From Linyphia triangularis (Eukaryota > Arthropoda > Arachnida > Araneae > Linyphiidae), in the NCBI GenBank assembly GCA_963978545.1, contig OZ021722.1, positions 39,263,365 to 39,327,364 on the forward strand: a stretch of DNA of 64,000 bases. The letters run 5' to 3'. The notes beneath the pieces were generated by a model. That model was not told the DNA's origin. It saw nothing but the letters and a program-made list of their open reading frames with translations, and did not search any database. Below are positions 33,428-45,423 of the stretch, in pieces (positions within the stretch are counted from its first letter, which is position 1; each line of letters starts with the position of its first letter). A program made the position numbers and the translations under genes.

Positions 33428-34082
33428 TCCCTGATTATTTTGCCATCGGGTTGCCTCGTGTGAGTAGACGAAAAATAACATAATTGTCAACATTGAACAA
33501 GGGAACATGGTAAAGAAAACGTTTGAAAAAACTCGAAGCCACCATAATTTTATTTTTCTGCTTCTGGTTCTCAATATAACTTAAGCCAGGCTTACACTCT
33601 AAACGTTTTTACGAATTGTGTTCTTGTTTTGTCCTTCTTAGCTTAATAAGAGGAACCCAACGCGTACCTTTTCAATGTTTTAATAAGTACGATAACAAAC
33701 TTAAAGCTCTTTACAATATTGCATCATGGTTTTAATCTTCGAATCATAGTATTTATCGTTTCTCTCAACATAAAGAGTCGAAGTTGATATAGTTTTTCGT
33801 TAAGCCACTTTACATTGAGCGCAATGGTTTGATTATTTACGCTAAAACATCCATCGGCCTTATCTTACTTATCTCTTGTAAAACAAAATTTAAATAAGGA
33901 ATTGGTATTTTCCAAAAAATAACTAAACGTTCTGAAAAACCCGCTAAATAAAATGGTCAGCCAGAAAAATTTATGAAATACAACGTTTGCCACCAAGAGG
34001 CTGCATTTGCTTTCTTTGAGGCTACTTTTTATAAAATTTGTTAAATTCGGATTATTGAGAGGAACTGTTATAGGAAATCAAT
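33428..34082. other. Intergenic, nothing recognised
   Basis: Mixed-composition DNA with no supported gene. Confidence 0.45.
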
Positions 34083-34409
34083 AACCCTAGTAGCACAAAT
34101 CCGCTGGCCAATATTGGCTTCATCCAATCTCACTAAAATAGTCATTAACCGATCATTGTTGAAACTCTTTCCTGATGCTAAAATTTGTTTAAAATAACAA
34201 ATAATAAATTTACTTTAATCAGAATGAATAAATTATATTTGTATGTGAGAGATAAATACACGTTCATTTTTAATAACTAAATTTTGAAACGCCGTACATT
34301 TTGCTAGTAGAAATGTTTTTGATATCGGCACTGTGTTAATGAATATAAAAATTCTTAACGCATAGAAAGGGTTTTTTAAAAACTCTGTTTTCATGGGTTA
34401 TGTTATTAA
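34083..34409 (+). mobile_element. Fused fragments of R2 and R1
   Basis: 34083-34117 matches the outer end of R2 (CCTAGTAGCACAAATC, GGCCAATATTGGCT). From about 34118 the sequence becomes the R1 3' two thirds (CATCCAATCTCACTAAAATA through GGTTATGTTATTAAT). R1 is therefore 5'-truncated at the join, as if one repeat inserted into or recombined with the other. Confidence 0.65.
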
Positions 34410-35559
34410 TATTATATTTTCTTAAAGTGTATCGATTCAAATTGATCTATTTTTCTTCTCATCAAAAACAGCAATATCTGATAGGAGCAGAATTTACATG
34501 TTAGAAATTTTAATTTAAGATAAGGAGAAAATCCATTCATTAGAATAATTAGAAAATAATAGCAACCGTGTATGAAGTTGGAAGAAAATCATTTTTATTA
34601 GCAAACTCACGATTAGTTTATTTTTCGTTTGTGGTGAATTAAAGAGAAACACATTTTTAAAAGTAAAAGTTATTTAAATGTATTTAAAAGTGAAATCCCA
34701 TAAACTATAACTTATTTTAAGAGTTGACCATCAAACTAAAATATACATATAACTAAAATTCACAACCAAGCTAAACATTGGCTAAAAAACCCGTATTTAA
34801 AAATACAACTTACCTTTTATTCATCTTTGAGTGAAAAGCTTCTTCTCTAAGCATTTACGATCAATAAAATAGGTATTGCATGACGCATTACAGAATTGTG
34901 ACATTTAAATGGAAATGGGAATAACATACCATGAGATAGAAAAAGGATTTTTACTATCTTTAGACAAAGGCAGTGGTCATGCGAGTATTGTTCCTCTGAT
35001 ATATAATCTGTTCGTATCTAATCGTCAATTACATAAAGTTTTTTTACAGGAACAAGGATAAAGTTTGATATTTTTAACACAAAATAACCTATTCTCTGGT
35101 TTGTCAATACAATTTTATTGATTCTATTTAAACTCAACTTAGAGACAGAAATATTCTTATATATATATAAGAATGATATGAATGATTTGAATGATATATA
35201 TATATTATCTGTATATTTGAGATGAGTATCAGATATCAAAATCTTTGCATTTTAATACATATGCAAAATCTTTGCATAAGTACATATAAAAATTACTATA
35301 GTGTGAGTTTTTAAGCTTGTATAAGATTAAATCTAAAAATATGCTTAAAAAATTTATTCTTTAAGGTTCTTATTAGAATTATTCGTTTAATGATACACTA
35401 TATTATAAATATTATTCTAACAACTTTATAATTATCGTTATTAAAGTATTCAATAGAAATGATTGATGATTAAATTTACCTTTGCGTCAATCACAGTTGT
35501 CTGTTTCTGAGCAAGACTAACGATTAATTTCTCTTAATTGAATTTTTTAACTCTTTCGC
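34410..35559. other. Intergenic, nothing recognised
   Basis: AT-rich sequence with a short AT tract near 35155-35206; the minus-strand frame at 35018-35239 runs through it and is not credible. Confidence 0.5.
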
Positions 35560-35800
35560 TTCGATGAATAACACGTCCTTTTTCCAGTAGAAAAGAAGCT
35601 GGTTTTGGCACAGATCCTGGGCGTTATGACGTGGCTCACAGTCGACATTTCAGTTCATCTCAAAGGTGTTCAATAGGATTAACGTCAACTCTCTGAGAAG
35701 GCTAGTTCAGTTCTTGAACATTCATATTTATAGATCAGATACGTACAGCATGCAGCAAGTGTATTATGAATCGGTGCCCATTGTACGTTAAAACATAAAG
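35560..35800 (-). pseudogene. Tc1-type transposase relic (C-terminal catalytic end)
   Basis: Minus-strand translation around 35700-35650 gives NPIEHL, stop, DELKCRL, matching the Tc1/mariner signature DLNPIEHLWDELKRR with the Trp codon changed to TGA. Upstream in another frame is WAPIHNTLA, like the DNAPIH motif. Several in-frame stops and at least one frameshift show a dead copy. The more distant 35900-36130 may belong to the same relic, but I could not support it. Confidence 0.65.
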
Positions 35801-38566
35801 AAACCCTTGCTGAATTGTTGAAAGAACAAAAGGGTTTAAAATATCAAAATACGCCTATTTTAAAAGGCTATCCACAAAAAATAAAGAATCGAGGTCATAT
35901 TGTTAGAAACAATCCATTCCATCAGGTTATTACTATCAAAATTCTCAGGTTCAGTTAAATGTCGTTAGCTGGAATTTTTCAGCTGTCGGATAATTCGTAT
36001 AGAGTAGTGGAATTCGCCTTGCATAATGATATTTTGCAATGTCTCAAGTCTCCATGCTTTACGAGCTTTCCAGCAATGACGGAGCGTTTGTCAATGGTGC
36101 TCATGACGGAATTGTCAGGGGCTGTTCGGCTATGAAATAACATTTTGATTCCGTTAATTCATTCATTCAAATTCATTCGATTTCATTAAATTTCCGATGA
36201 ATTGCCATTGTACTAGACTCTAAGCTTGACATTTCTTCGAATCTAATTGGTATGGTCTCGATTATCTTCCAATTTTTAATTAATTAAAAAAAGTTTATCA
36301 ATACGACTTGTATGTATGTAAACAAGTATGTATGTCACATAGATTTTTTGATAACCACTGGCTCTATTTAAATAAAATCTTTTACAAAAACTAGGAATTT
36401 TTCAAGTTTTCTTATATAACTATTTCTAAAATCATTAAAACACTTCGAATTTTTTTTTTTAATTTATTCAAAAACAATTGAGGGAAGGGGAAGAAATTGT
36501 TGTATATTTGGAATAATATATATATATTTTAAATTTAATTAATGTTTACATTGTTTCAGATTGCCCAGAATATCTGGTAAAATAAATATGTAAAAAGTCA
36601 ATGAATAAGAAATTATTTAAATTTTATGTCTAGAACTGATTCTTAAAAAAAAGAAGGGATTTCATATTGTAAAATGTCCTTTCCAAAATATTCCAAAGTG
36701 TCTGGGAAATGAGGTACCCCCACAATCTGCTTTCTCTCTCTGTAATTTCTTTCGTTCTTGCTGATAGTGGAATGGAATTATTGTAATGCAAAACTGTTTT
36801 ATGCCTTTATCCACCTGTCATAAACATACTTTTACGCTTATCATACTTTTACTTCTGATTCACTATCTTTCAGGGGTGTCCCGAAAATTTTAATCATCTA
36901 ATGAAGCTTTCACCACTAAGTTTTGTAAAAGGGCTGCAACATGTTTCTTGAGTTCACACGCTGGCCACAGATTTTTTTCCCTTGCGCTTTTAATAGGTAT
37001 TACATTTAGGCTACCTAAACATTATTTTCATGTAACGAAAATTGTATTACATTTAAATTTTAGTCTGGCAAATTTATGCAATTTAAATGTTCCCTAAATG
37101 AAAAATCAATTTTGTGGTATCAAAGTCATATCTTTTTTTCTATGCCCGTGGGTATTCTTTGTTGTGTTCAAATGTAATAGGCCGATTAGACATCTATTGT
37201 AGTCTCACTTAAGCGATTAATGTAATTATTATTGATTGAAACTAACTTGTTAATATAGGGGCTTTGAAAGTCGATAATTATTATTGGACTTAGGTTTTGT
37301 CTTTCATCAAATTCCCTTTTTTCAGTTGAAAATTGTTTCAATTAAGAATATATATAATATAATATCCATTCTAACATTTACTGGATGGAACTTCTATAAA
37401 GCACTTAAATGTACTGTTCAATTTTAGTAAAATAGACAATTATTTTTTCAGGTTACTTATTAGAGTTCGTTATAAAATTACTTGAATAGTAGTTACAAAA
37501 ACAATTTTTTAAAATTGGGAAATCAAGAAAGTTAGTGTTCTTTTTTTATTTTCTAGATAAACAAAGTCCGTTTTAGTAAAAAGGGGGTTGGCATTTTCAT
37601 TATCTTTAAATATATTTGGTCTTTCCCTTGAATATAAAAATCTATTCTAACTGTACGGATATTGTTCCTTAAAATTGAATTTCCTTTAAAATTGAAATAC
37701 TGCCTTCTGAAACAGACGAATCTTTCCATTTAACCTCTATGTGGGAGGTAATATCAATAGAAAGAAATCATTTCCAAAAAAAGGGGATCTTTTTAGACTG
37801 GAAGTTAATTTGAATAATTTAAAAAATTTTAACTTTAAAGACTCTTTCAAGATAACAGGCAACGTAATGATAAATATGATTCCCAATTTAAAAACTTAAC
37901 CCTAAAAGAATTTCATTCTTCATGAAGAGACTGAACAATCAATTTATAATTTTTTAATAGCTAAGAGTTATTTAAATTATGTTATTTGGTATGTAATGGA
38001 TATTTTTGAAAAAAAAAAAAAGGTAAAAAAATGTTAATCGGAAATATGCTCTCTGTGCAAGCCCAAATACAAAAATTCTCACTAGATGATGACATAGCCG
38101 TCTTTTATAACCATCTCATGTTTGTTCAGTTACTCTCCAGTAACCCTAAGTGAGTGGAATGAAATGTCTGTCTGCTTAATAATTTCGAAACTGAATTAAT
38201 TCAATTTCAAAGAGCAATCTGTCATCTTTTTTTTAGTCCAAACACCTATTTTCACACCGTTTTGAAACACTGGCTGGATTGTTAGATAGTAAACACCTTC
38301 TATTTTAGACAAATTTAATTTATGTAAAATGTATTCCACACAATGAAATTTGATTTTCAATCTTAAACCGCTAAGGATATTTTGCCTACATTACATCATC
38401 GGATACAATCACATCATTGGATATTTTGGAGACAAGGGGGATTCCAATAACAGTCTTTTGGAAAATTGAATTTCAAATATTCTGAAATTAATAATAAATG
38501 TAAAATAATCTCTTCTTGTATTTTAGTTGTCAACTTAAACATAGGAAAAATGGGAACGGATTGATA
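35801..38566. other. Intergenic, no gene seen
   Basis: AT-rich DNA with short homopolymers. No supported open frame, repeat family copy or transposon end was recognised. Confidence 0.45.
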
Positions 38567-39340
38567 TACAGTCAATCAGGGTAACATTGAACCGCATTTT
38601 CAGTATTTTCTTCTTCCCCACTTATGTTTTAATAATATTTTCCGACCTAATGGCATAAAATGGAAGAATAAACCCTAAATTATATTTTAATTTACACAAA
38701 TTAGTAAATGCTGATGATGAAAGCACCAAATAATAGGAAAATAACCCGGCGCAAAGTTACCCTGTCATTCAGGGTAACTTTGAACCACTATCAGAAGTTT
38801 CATATAAAATAGCTTTTTTTATTCAATCTTGGAGTCTAGACTACTTTGAACGAGCAAAATTAAGTTTCTAAGTATTTAAAACATCATCAGCTGCAGTTAC
38901 AAGTATCATAAAGTTTGGATATTTTAAATAACACCACAAAGAATATGTTAGGTAGGAACAGTGGATAACGAATCACATGAATATATTGCAAAAAACCCTA
39001 TTTATTATTCAGTTTTAACATACAAATATAGTGAAAAAACAATCTTCAGTTCATTCACTTAAATATAAATTCATTTTATCAATTAAAAATTGAAAAGATG
39101 ACTAGAAAATAATAAAACTGATAGGCCGCCCTTATGCTATTAGTTAAGTACTATGGTGTTTGCAAGTCACAATGTGACACAAATACAAATATTCCACTCT
39201 TATTGTTAAAACTGGTATGATAATTTAAAAACAAAGTTCAAACTTCATAAAATTTCACTTTGGCATTTTTTAAATTAATAGTTATTGCATCAAAGAAAGA
39301 ATCATTGATCTAGAAAACTTATTCTCGTGTTCTAGCTGGA

Positions 39341-39473
39341 TTGGTTGATTTGTACGCTCAACGACCTATTTTCATGCACTGTAATGGCTAATCAGTACGA
39401 GACCTACAGCTTAACTTGGATTCCGAACCACAACAAACGTCCATGCCTAATCCGGGATTCGAACCCGGCACCA
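39341..39473 (-). mobile_element. tRNA-derived SINE, 5'-truncated copy
   Basis: Flanked by a perfect 14-bp target duplication GTGTTCTAGCTGGA (39327-39340 and 39474-39487). Its minus strand carries the B box GGTTCGAATCCC and shares the body and GTCGTTGAGCGTA segment with the copy at 39901. The A-box end is missing. It interrupts the 3' end of the decayed transposon frame. Confidence 0.85.
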
Positions 39474-39487
39474 GTGTTCTAGCTGGA

Positions 39488-40110
39488 ATAATAATGTCTG
39501 GTGATATTTTCTTAAACACGCCTACTTTTTCATACCACAGATCATCATTGATATTGTCCCATTTCCAATATGCACCAGATTTCTTCATGAACCGCCAAAT
39601 ATCACGTTGTCTTTTAAGTCAATTTGGTCTGGGTACACTTCTCCATCGTATTGAATAATTACGTAGTCGTAAACTTTGCATATGCCATTACCAAAATCTA
39701 AAATACTTGCATGCTCTGTGTATAAAATTCCTGCCTCATTCATGTGTTTAACAGCCACCACTCGAACAACCTCTGACTTTTCAGTAACATTCTCCCAACA
39801 ATTTGAGCAGTATAAACCTTTACCATGTCCTTATTGTTCAACTTTCATCTCCTCCGAAAATGACAGTGTTGTACATACACTGTCACCTGCATCATCTAGT
39901 TCAGGTTGGTTGGTTTATACGCTCAACGACCTACAGCTTAACGTAGATTTCGAATTACAACGAACATCCATGACTAACTCGGGATTCGAAACCGGAACAT
40001 TTGGCATGCAGGGCCCGAGCTCTAACCACATAACCTTTAGGTGTGTCATCTAGTGTAGGACTTTTACTCTTGCTATCTCCAAGAAGTTCATATGGTAGAG
40101 GACTTTAGAC
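39488..40110 (-). pseudogene. Decayed transposon-protein C-terminal fragment
   Basis: Minus-strand frames read VYDYVIIQYDGEVYPDQI and, after a one-base shift, FMKKSGAYWKWDNINDDLWY and SPDIII. This resembles the small C-terminal domain (DYV..YDGE.YPG, then M.KSG..WKWP..DD.WY) that I associate with invertebrate transposon-encoded proteins. After skipping the SINE at 39341-39473 the frame ends in PARTRE and a stop. A second SINE (39901-40045) splits the upstream part. It has at least one frameshift and cannot be functional. Confidence 0.5.
39901..40045 (-). mobile_element. tRNA-derived SINE, full-length copy (145 bp)
   Basis: Flanked by a perfect 9-bp duplication TCATCTAGT (39892-39900 and 40046-40054). 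Minus strand begins with an A-box-like TGGTTAGAGCTCGG and a B box GGTTTCGAATCCC; the loop between contains CCTGCATGCC, suggesting a tRNA-Ala-like ancestor. The 3' tail is (CCAA)n-like rather than poly-A. Same family as 39341-39473. Confidence 0.85.
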
Positions 40111-40961
40111 AATCCCATCATATCCTTGCTATACATATTCCTTTATCATTTATTTTTTGTGCATATAGATTTTTTACTTACTCAACTGAAAAGCTATTTA
40201 CAACCATTACAGGTCGGCAGATTTTTTTTTTTAATTCTATGAACGTGTTTCTAATATAATTAGGTACTTTTTGAATTCACTCCCAACATTTTCATTTTAT
40301 CGGATTTTGCATACAAGAGAAGATTCTGTAAATTAAATTGCATTTGTATGTATATAAATGTATTTAAAAGCAAACAAAAATAAATTAGAATAAAATATGA
40401 ATTATATGTACTTTGTATACATTGCACACTGTCATCAGCCTAACTTTGAACCGGCTCAAAGTTACACTGAATATGTGGTAAAATGATAGTGCCTTGGTTT
40501 TTTGCTTTTTATTAAATGTTAGTAAATGAATAACCCTCAGCTACTAACAATTTCTCTTTTTTCAGAAAATTATATAGCTGATAAAGTGGTAAGTTGATAC
40601 TTTCTTGCATAAATTAGTTGATTTACATCAACTTCAAATAAGCATTAAAATGGAACTTGAAAATAGTACTCCAGAAAAACAACTGAATGGCCAAATAAAT
40701 TATGTATTATTTTGTCAATTCTTTTACTAAACCATCAAGCAAAAAGCCAATTTCATAATCTTGCCAGCAGTTTGCAGCAGTGAATCATGAGCAGCTCTTT
40801 AAACCCAAAAATACTGAAAACTAGGAGGTGGCGCAAAGTTACACCCTATGGCTCAAAGTTACCCTGATTGACTGTAACGGTTCCTGGGTTAAAAATTATC
40901 ATACTTTAGGCTGGCTTTTTTTGGCCCATCTAAGGGCCTTATTATACAGAGCCACTCGAGT

Positions 40962-41230
40962 GGCGAACGCGCGCGTTAGCTTCTAACGCGCACGTTGCGG
41001 ACCATTATATCCTATGGAGCTTATTATACAGAACCACTGCAGTGGCTAGTGGTCGCGTCTGTGGTTAGTGGCGAACGCGCGCGTTAGCTTCTAAAACGCG
41101 CACGTTGCGGACCATTATATCCTATGGAGCTTATTATACTGAACCACAGCAGTAGCTAGTGGTCGCGTCTGTGGCATGAGCTGTCCACTGCAGTCGCCTA
41201 CCCTCGCTACTTGTGGCGTGCGCGCGCGAC
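40962..41230. repeat. Sub-terminal 110-bp tandem repeats, left end
   Basis: CACGTTGCGGACCATTATAT recurs at 40991 and 41101. Each repeat contains AACGCGCGCGTTAGCTTCTA and a TIR echo TTATTATACAGAACCAC. Extremely CpG-rich for this genome. A second set starts at the unit junction (about 45404-45670, spacing 109 bp). Confidence 0.85.
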
Positions 41231-41539
41231 TGTGGTAGAGGACTATTGTTTGTTTTGAAGCTTATTAAATTTGTTTATAGACTTGCCTTGACCCAGTTAT
41301 CTAGTCAGGCCCTGATTATCGACTAAGCCCACAAGATCTGACCCTTGGGCCCAATATTTCAGGAGGCCCCGAAATTAGCTGTAAACCTGTAACTTTTATT
41401 TCACAAAAGTTATGTGAATATCTTTTATTATCTGTATAAAAGAATTTTTACATAAAAATCATTTTGTATGAATCTTGAAGTGTATTTAGTATGCCAGAGT
41501 GGTATTTAATAAAATAAATTAAACCCTAATTTAAAATCT

Positions 41540-42062
41540 TAAATAATATAACATATAAAAATACAGTTCTTAAAAAATCGGATATGCATTGTCAATTTTT
41601 GTATTCATTAACACAGCGTCGATATCAAAAGCATTTGTATCAGCAAAATGAGTAGCAAACTACGCTTAAATTTTTTTTTTTTTTTATATTAAGAAAGGAC
41701 GTGAATTTGTGCTCTCACATAGAAATATAATTTATTTATACTAATTAAAGTAATTTTATTATTTATTTATTAAAACAAAATAAAAAAATTGCCAACAAGA
41801 AAGAGTTTCAACAATGAACGGTTCAATGTTATTTTAATGCGATTGGATGATGCCAAGTTGGTTAATTAGTTTTCCGTAAAAGCGACATTTGAGAGACAGT
41901 AACAACCCCAAAATTTGATAGAATGCATTGTCATCGACATCGAACCTATCTGCCAAGTTTAAACCTGATTGGATGATGATAAGGGGGTTGATTAGACAGC
42001 CGCAAATTCCGCTTTCATTGACAAACAAACTAACACACAAAGTCGAAGTTAATATAAAGGAT
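41540..42062 (-). mobile_element. R1 copy nested in unit 1 of the 9-kb element
   Basis: Minus strand starts TTTATATTAACTTCGACTTT and proceeds through TTGGCAGATAGGTTCGATGT and CCAATCGCATTAAAAT to TTATATTATTTAAG. The same insertion is present in unit 2, so it predates the tandem duplication. Confidence 0.85.
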
Positions 42063-42509
42063 TTAAAAACAAGTCTTCTTGAAAGATAGAGAAAAAAAAT
42101 TTAAAGAAAGTCTTGACGAATTTATTGTGAGATCAGCTTTTCGAACTCTTCGAATATTCACTCTGAAATTGGGAATAATGCTGCAGATATTGTTGTCATG
42201 GATATTACTATACATTGTGATAGTGAAATGCAATGCTATATATAACAAAGTTTTTCCTCTTTTGATCTATAAATTTGATTGTTTGAAATTTGTTTCTTTA
42301 TTTGTGATAAAAAATTTAGAATACAATATTAACCTTACTTTATCAACTTTTTCTATTTTTAATATTACTCCATTTGACTTTTGGTCAAGCAAATTTCCAA
42401 CAAATCTCGCTTTTGAAAAAGATGCCCCTGAAAGTGTCCCGGCCTTGGGTCCCAACTTGTTATGGTCAGGCCATGTGTCAAGTATTCCTTGAACATTGAT
42501 TATTTTAAT

Positions 42510-42625
42510 ATCTATAGTTCAAACGATTGTTCAGATGAACAATCGAGTGAAAAATCGATAGTATCGAAAAAGGGCCAACTATCGATTGTTTCATGCTAAA
42601 TAAGATAATCGATTGTCGAAATTTA
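42510..42625. repeat. ATCGAT-rich palindromic cluster in unit 1
   Basis: Nested inverted repeats: ACGATTGTTCAGATGAACAATCG, shown here as arms CGATTGTTC/GAACAATCG, and AATCGATAGT/ACTATCGATT about 20 bp apart. The counterpart in unit 2 lies near 46970-47085. Possibly a protein-binding or nested MITE segment. Confidence 0.5.
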
Positions 42626-45423
42626 GTGAGAAACAAGTGTATGCAACGATTATTTTTCTCTTGGCAATATTATTGGGCTGTATAGCTGTTCAGGATATAA
42701 ATTGAAATGTTGCATTACGTTGTAGAAAAAAGCTTTTATAGAGGCTATATAGTTTTTATATAATATTGCATGTATTTGCACTTGCGTATTGCACATTTGT
42801 ATAACATGATATATTGCAAATAGGTAATACCTGGATGTATTGCAAATAGGTTTTGCACATGTGCATCGCATATAAGTATCGCACATATGCAGGACCGACG
42901 CTAGTGGGGGGGGGGGAGGGAAGAGTCTTTAAGTTTTAGAAAGTTGAAGAGTCGAAATTTCCGAAATTTTATTGCATTCTTTTTTATTCCGATTCAGAAG
43001 GAAACCGAATTGAAAGAAAAAACTAAAAATGGGACATAAAAAATGTGTTGAACAACAGTATTGAAAATATTGGAAGGCTGTTCGAACTGGGTTTGACGAA
43101 TCGGAAATTCTATACTAGAAGTCTACAGTTCATCAAAGTAGGGGGAGAGAAAGAGTCCTCACCTACACTTTCCCTCTACCTACTTTGATGGCCTGCGAAC
43201 ATAATTACAACCATAGATAACTTCAAGATAATTGAAATCGTCAAATAGTATTCAAAAATCCTGTTTGTAAGCAAGTCGGTGACAGCTGCTAAATGAAATT
43301 AAATATAAAAATGCATGGCACATTGATAGCATATTTTTGTTCGAAGGAAACGGAAAATCATTCGGTACCACATATTTTCATTTTGTGGGATCAACTTCTG
43401 CTTCTGCTTGAGTCAGAAATATATCATTGTGACTTTTTATTTTAATATGGAATGATGAGTTTTTAAAACAGGTGAATTATCAAGTATAATTAATCCCGTT
43501 GGTGCGTCACACATACCATGTTTTCGAATAATCATGTTCTATTTTTACTAAACGTGCAAATGCCTAACTGAAGTTTAGTTTCTAATAAAAAACAAATTTA
43601 TTTTTGTTTAGTATGAGCTATTTGACGAAAAATGCAACAAGTTGAGGAAAAAATGTTTTACATTTAATATTGACATAATAAAAGGGGAATGGAATGCGAA
43701 AATAAATAGATAATTATAATAATATAAGGCATAATAAGTAATTTGCAGGGAAAAAGGAAGTGGGAGGGGAAAAACCGTATTCGTGGGCGTCGAAAAGGAG
43801 GTACAAAAGAGTGCACCCCCCCCCCCCCTGGTTTTCGAAATTTTAAAATGATGTGGAAAAAAGTGGTACGATTAACTGAAAATAAAAGTATGCTATAGGT
43901 TTTAAAATATTCAACGGAACAGAAATTTAATACAAAACGATTAATTAAAATTTCATTTAGACATCCAACTGAAAAAATCAAAGTTAAAGAAAAAAACTAG
44001 GGGTGTGGCACATCGTACAACTTTCAATAACACTATATTATTGATGTGGATTTGTGTCATTTACCATTTTTATCCTTTATTGAGAAAATATGGCCAGTTT
44101 GGGGATATTTTTTTGTTGCGATAATTCTTATACGCAATTTATTTCTATAATTCTTATGTTATCCTTTCTTATAAGTGAAACTGCGCAGAGGAGAAACAAC
44201 GATCGTCGATGAGCTATGCTCAAGGAAAGAGAATTTTATGTTGAAGGTATTCGTTTTTCAACTTTTTACGCCATTAAAGCCTTTTTAATGAAATTTCGGA
44301 TTGGGAAAGGTTTAGAACATATTAAGAGGCATTACCACTGAGATTTTGAACAAAATCTTTAGAGTAGCTCTTTAGCAATCATTGAAAAACATGATTTTTT
44401 TTCAATGGCAGCCACCTTATGCGCATGCGCGATTTTGTCGAAAACCTTAATGGTAGGTCCTTGGACCATCACCAACCCTCACACCAAATTTGAACACTGT
44501 AAGCCAATTTGTCGAGAGTTTATGCTGACCACGTACACACAGACAGACATTTTTTCCAGATCACCTTTTTGAGATCAGGATGTTCCAAAACGTGGAGAAA
44601 TACGGGGGGGGGGGGGGGAATCGATATATTTTTTTTTAGCGAACACTACACTTTCATTACCCAATGTATTACATATGGGTAATTGAAAGTAAAAAAAAAT
44701 TAAAAATAACCACCTTGCATTCTCTTTAGAGGTCATTTACAATCCCGTGAAAATAATTCAGCCGGCACTCATGGCCCCGTGTCGCTAATGCATGTATGTT
44801 GTGCAGTTCCAATAAGTGCTTCTACTACATAAATAGTGTGGTGTGGTGATCAATTTCCTTGAATTTTCTACAAAATGGATAAATTTCGTTTAATTTCAAA
44901 ACAGTGTATATTAATTATATAAGTTTGACAAAAGACCGTCGTAAGTTTTTTTTAATTAATTTACTCAACTGTTAAGTACATCAATACTCTTAGAAAAAAA
45001 TAACTGACTATATTAACTTATTATTCCAACAAATGGACAACTTTGACGCGTTACAGTTACAGTAAGTAATGTGCTTGTAGTAAGTCAAGTAACATCTAAA
45101 AAATTATAACATACAAATTAAAATCATTTACACAGAAAAAAACTTGTTGTCGCCTTCTCTTAAATAGTCATGCAGAGTATGAAATAAACCTTTTGAGGGC
45201 CTTCTTGATAAGAAGGGACGCACTCCTAAAGTTCTATTCTTTCTTCGTTTCTTAATAAGATAAGCATGCGCAATTCATCATCCTCACTTGACCAAAACAT
45301 TTTGAATACAGAAAGGGGAACGAAATCATAACAAACACGGACGCTAGGCCAGGCCACTGCAGACGCGTGGATGCGCCAATGCAGTCGCTAGCCCGGGCGT
45401 CTAACGCGAACGCGCGTGTTAGC

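Larger units (their letters stand above)
38569..40874 (-). mobile_element. pogo/Tigger-like DNA transposon, 2.3 kb, inactive
   Basis: Terminal inverted repeats: left CAGTCAATCAGGGTAACATT, right (reverse complement) CAGTCAATCAGGGTAACTTT, flanked on both sides by TA (38567-38568 and 40875-40876). CAGT ends with TA target duplication are typical of pogo/Tigger elements of the Tc1/mariner superfamily. Sub-terminal copies of the same motif (CAAAGTTACCCTG and its inverse) occur near 38755-38800 and 40830. The interior carries a decayed coding fragment and two SINEs. No complete DDE domain was found, so it is a deletion derivative or very old. Confidence 0.75.

Noticed and set aside
39388..39588. 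Frame ending with a GSNPG-type peptide as a protein domain
   Set aside because: That peptide is the translated B box of the tRNA-derived SINE.
39341..40045. Functional tRNA genes
   Set aside because: The A/B boxes sit in SINE copies with target duplications; the cloverleaf cannot be completed and one copy lacks the A box.
42079..42492. 137-codon frame in the 9-kb element as a transposase
   Set aside because: No transposase motif; the frame is broken in the second unit and part of it is antisense to other frames.
42650..42886. Cys- and His-rich minus-strand frame (also 47100-47336)
   Set aside because: Composition comes from repeated GCACAT/TGCAAT-type words in the DNA; no signal peptide or family pattern.
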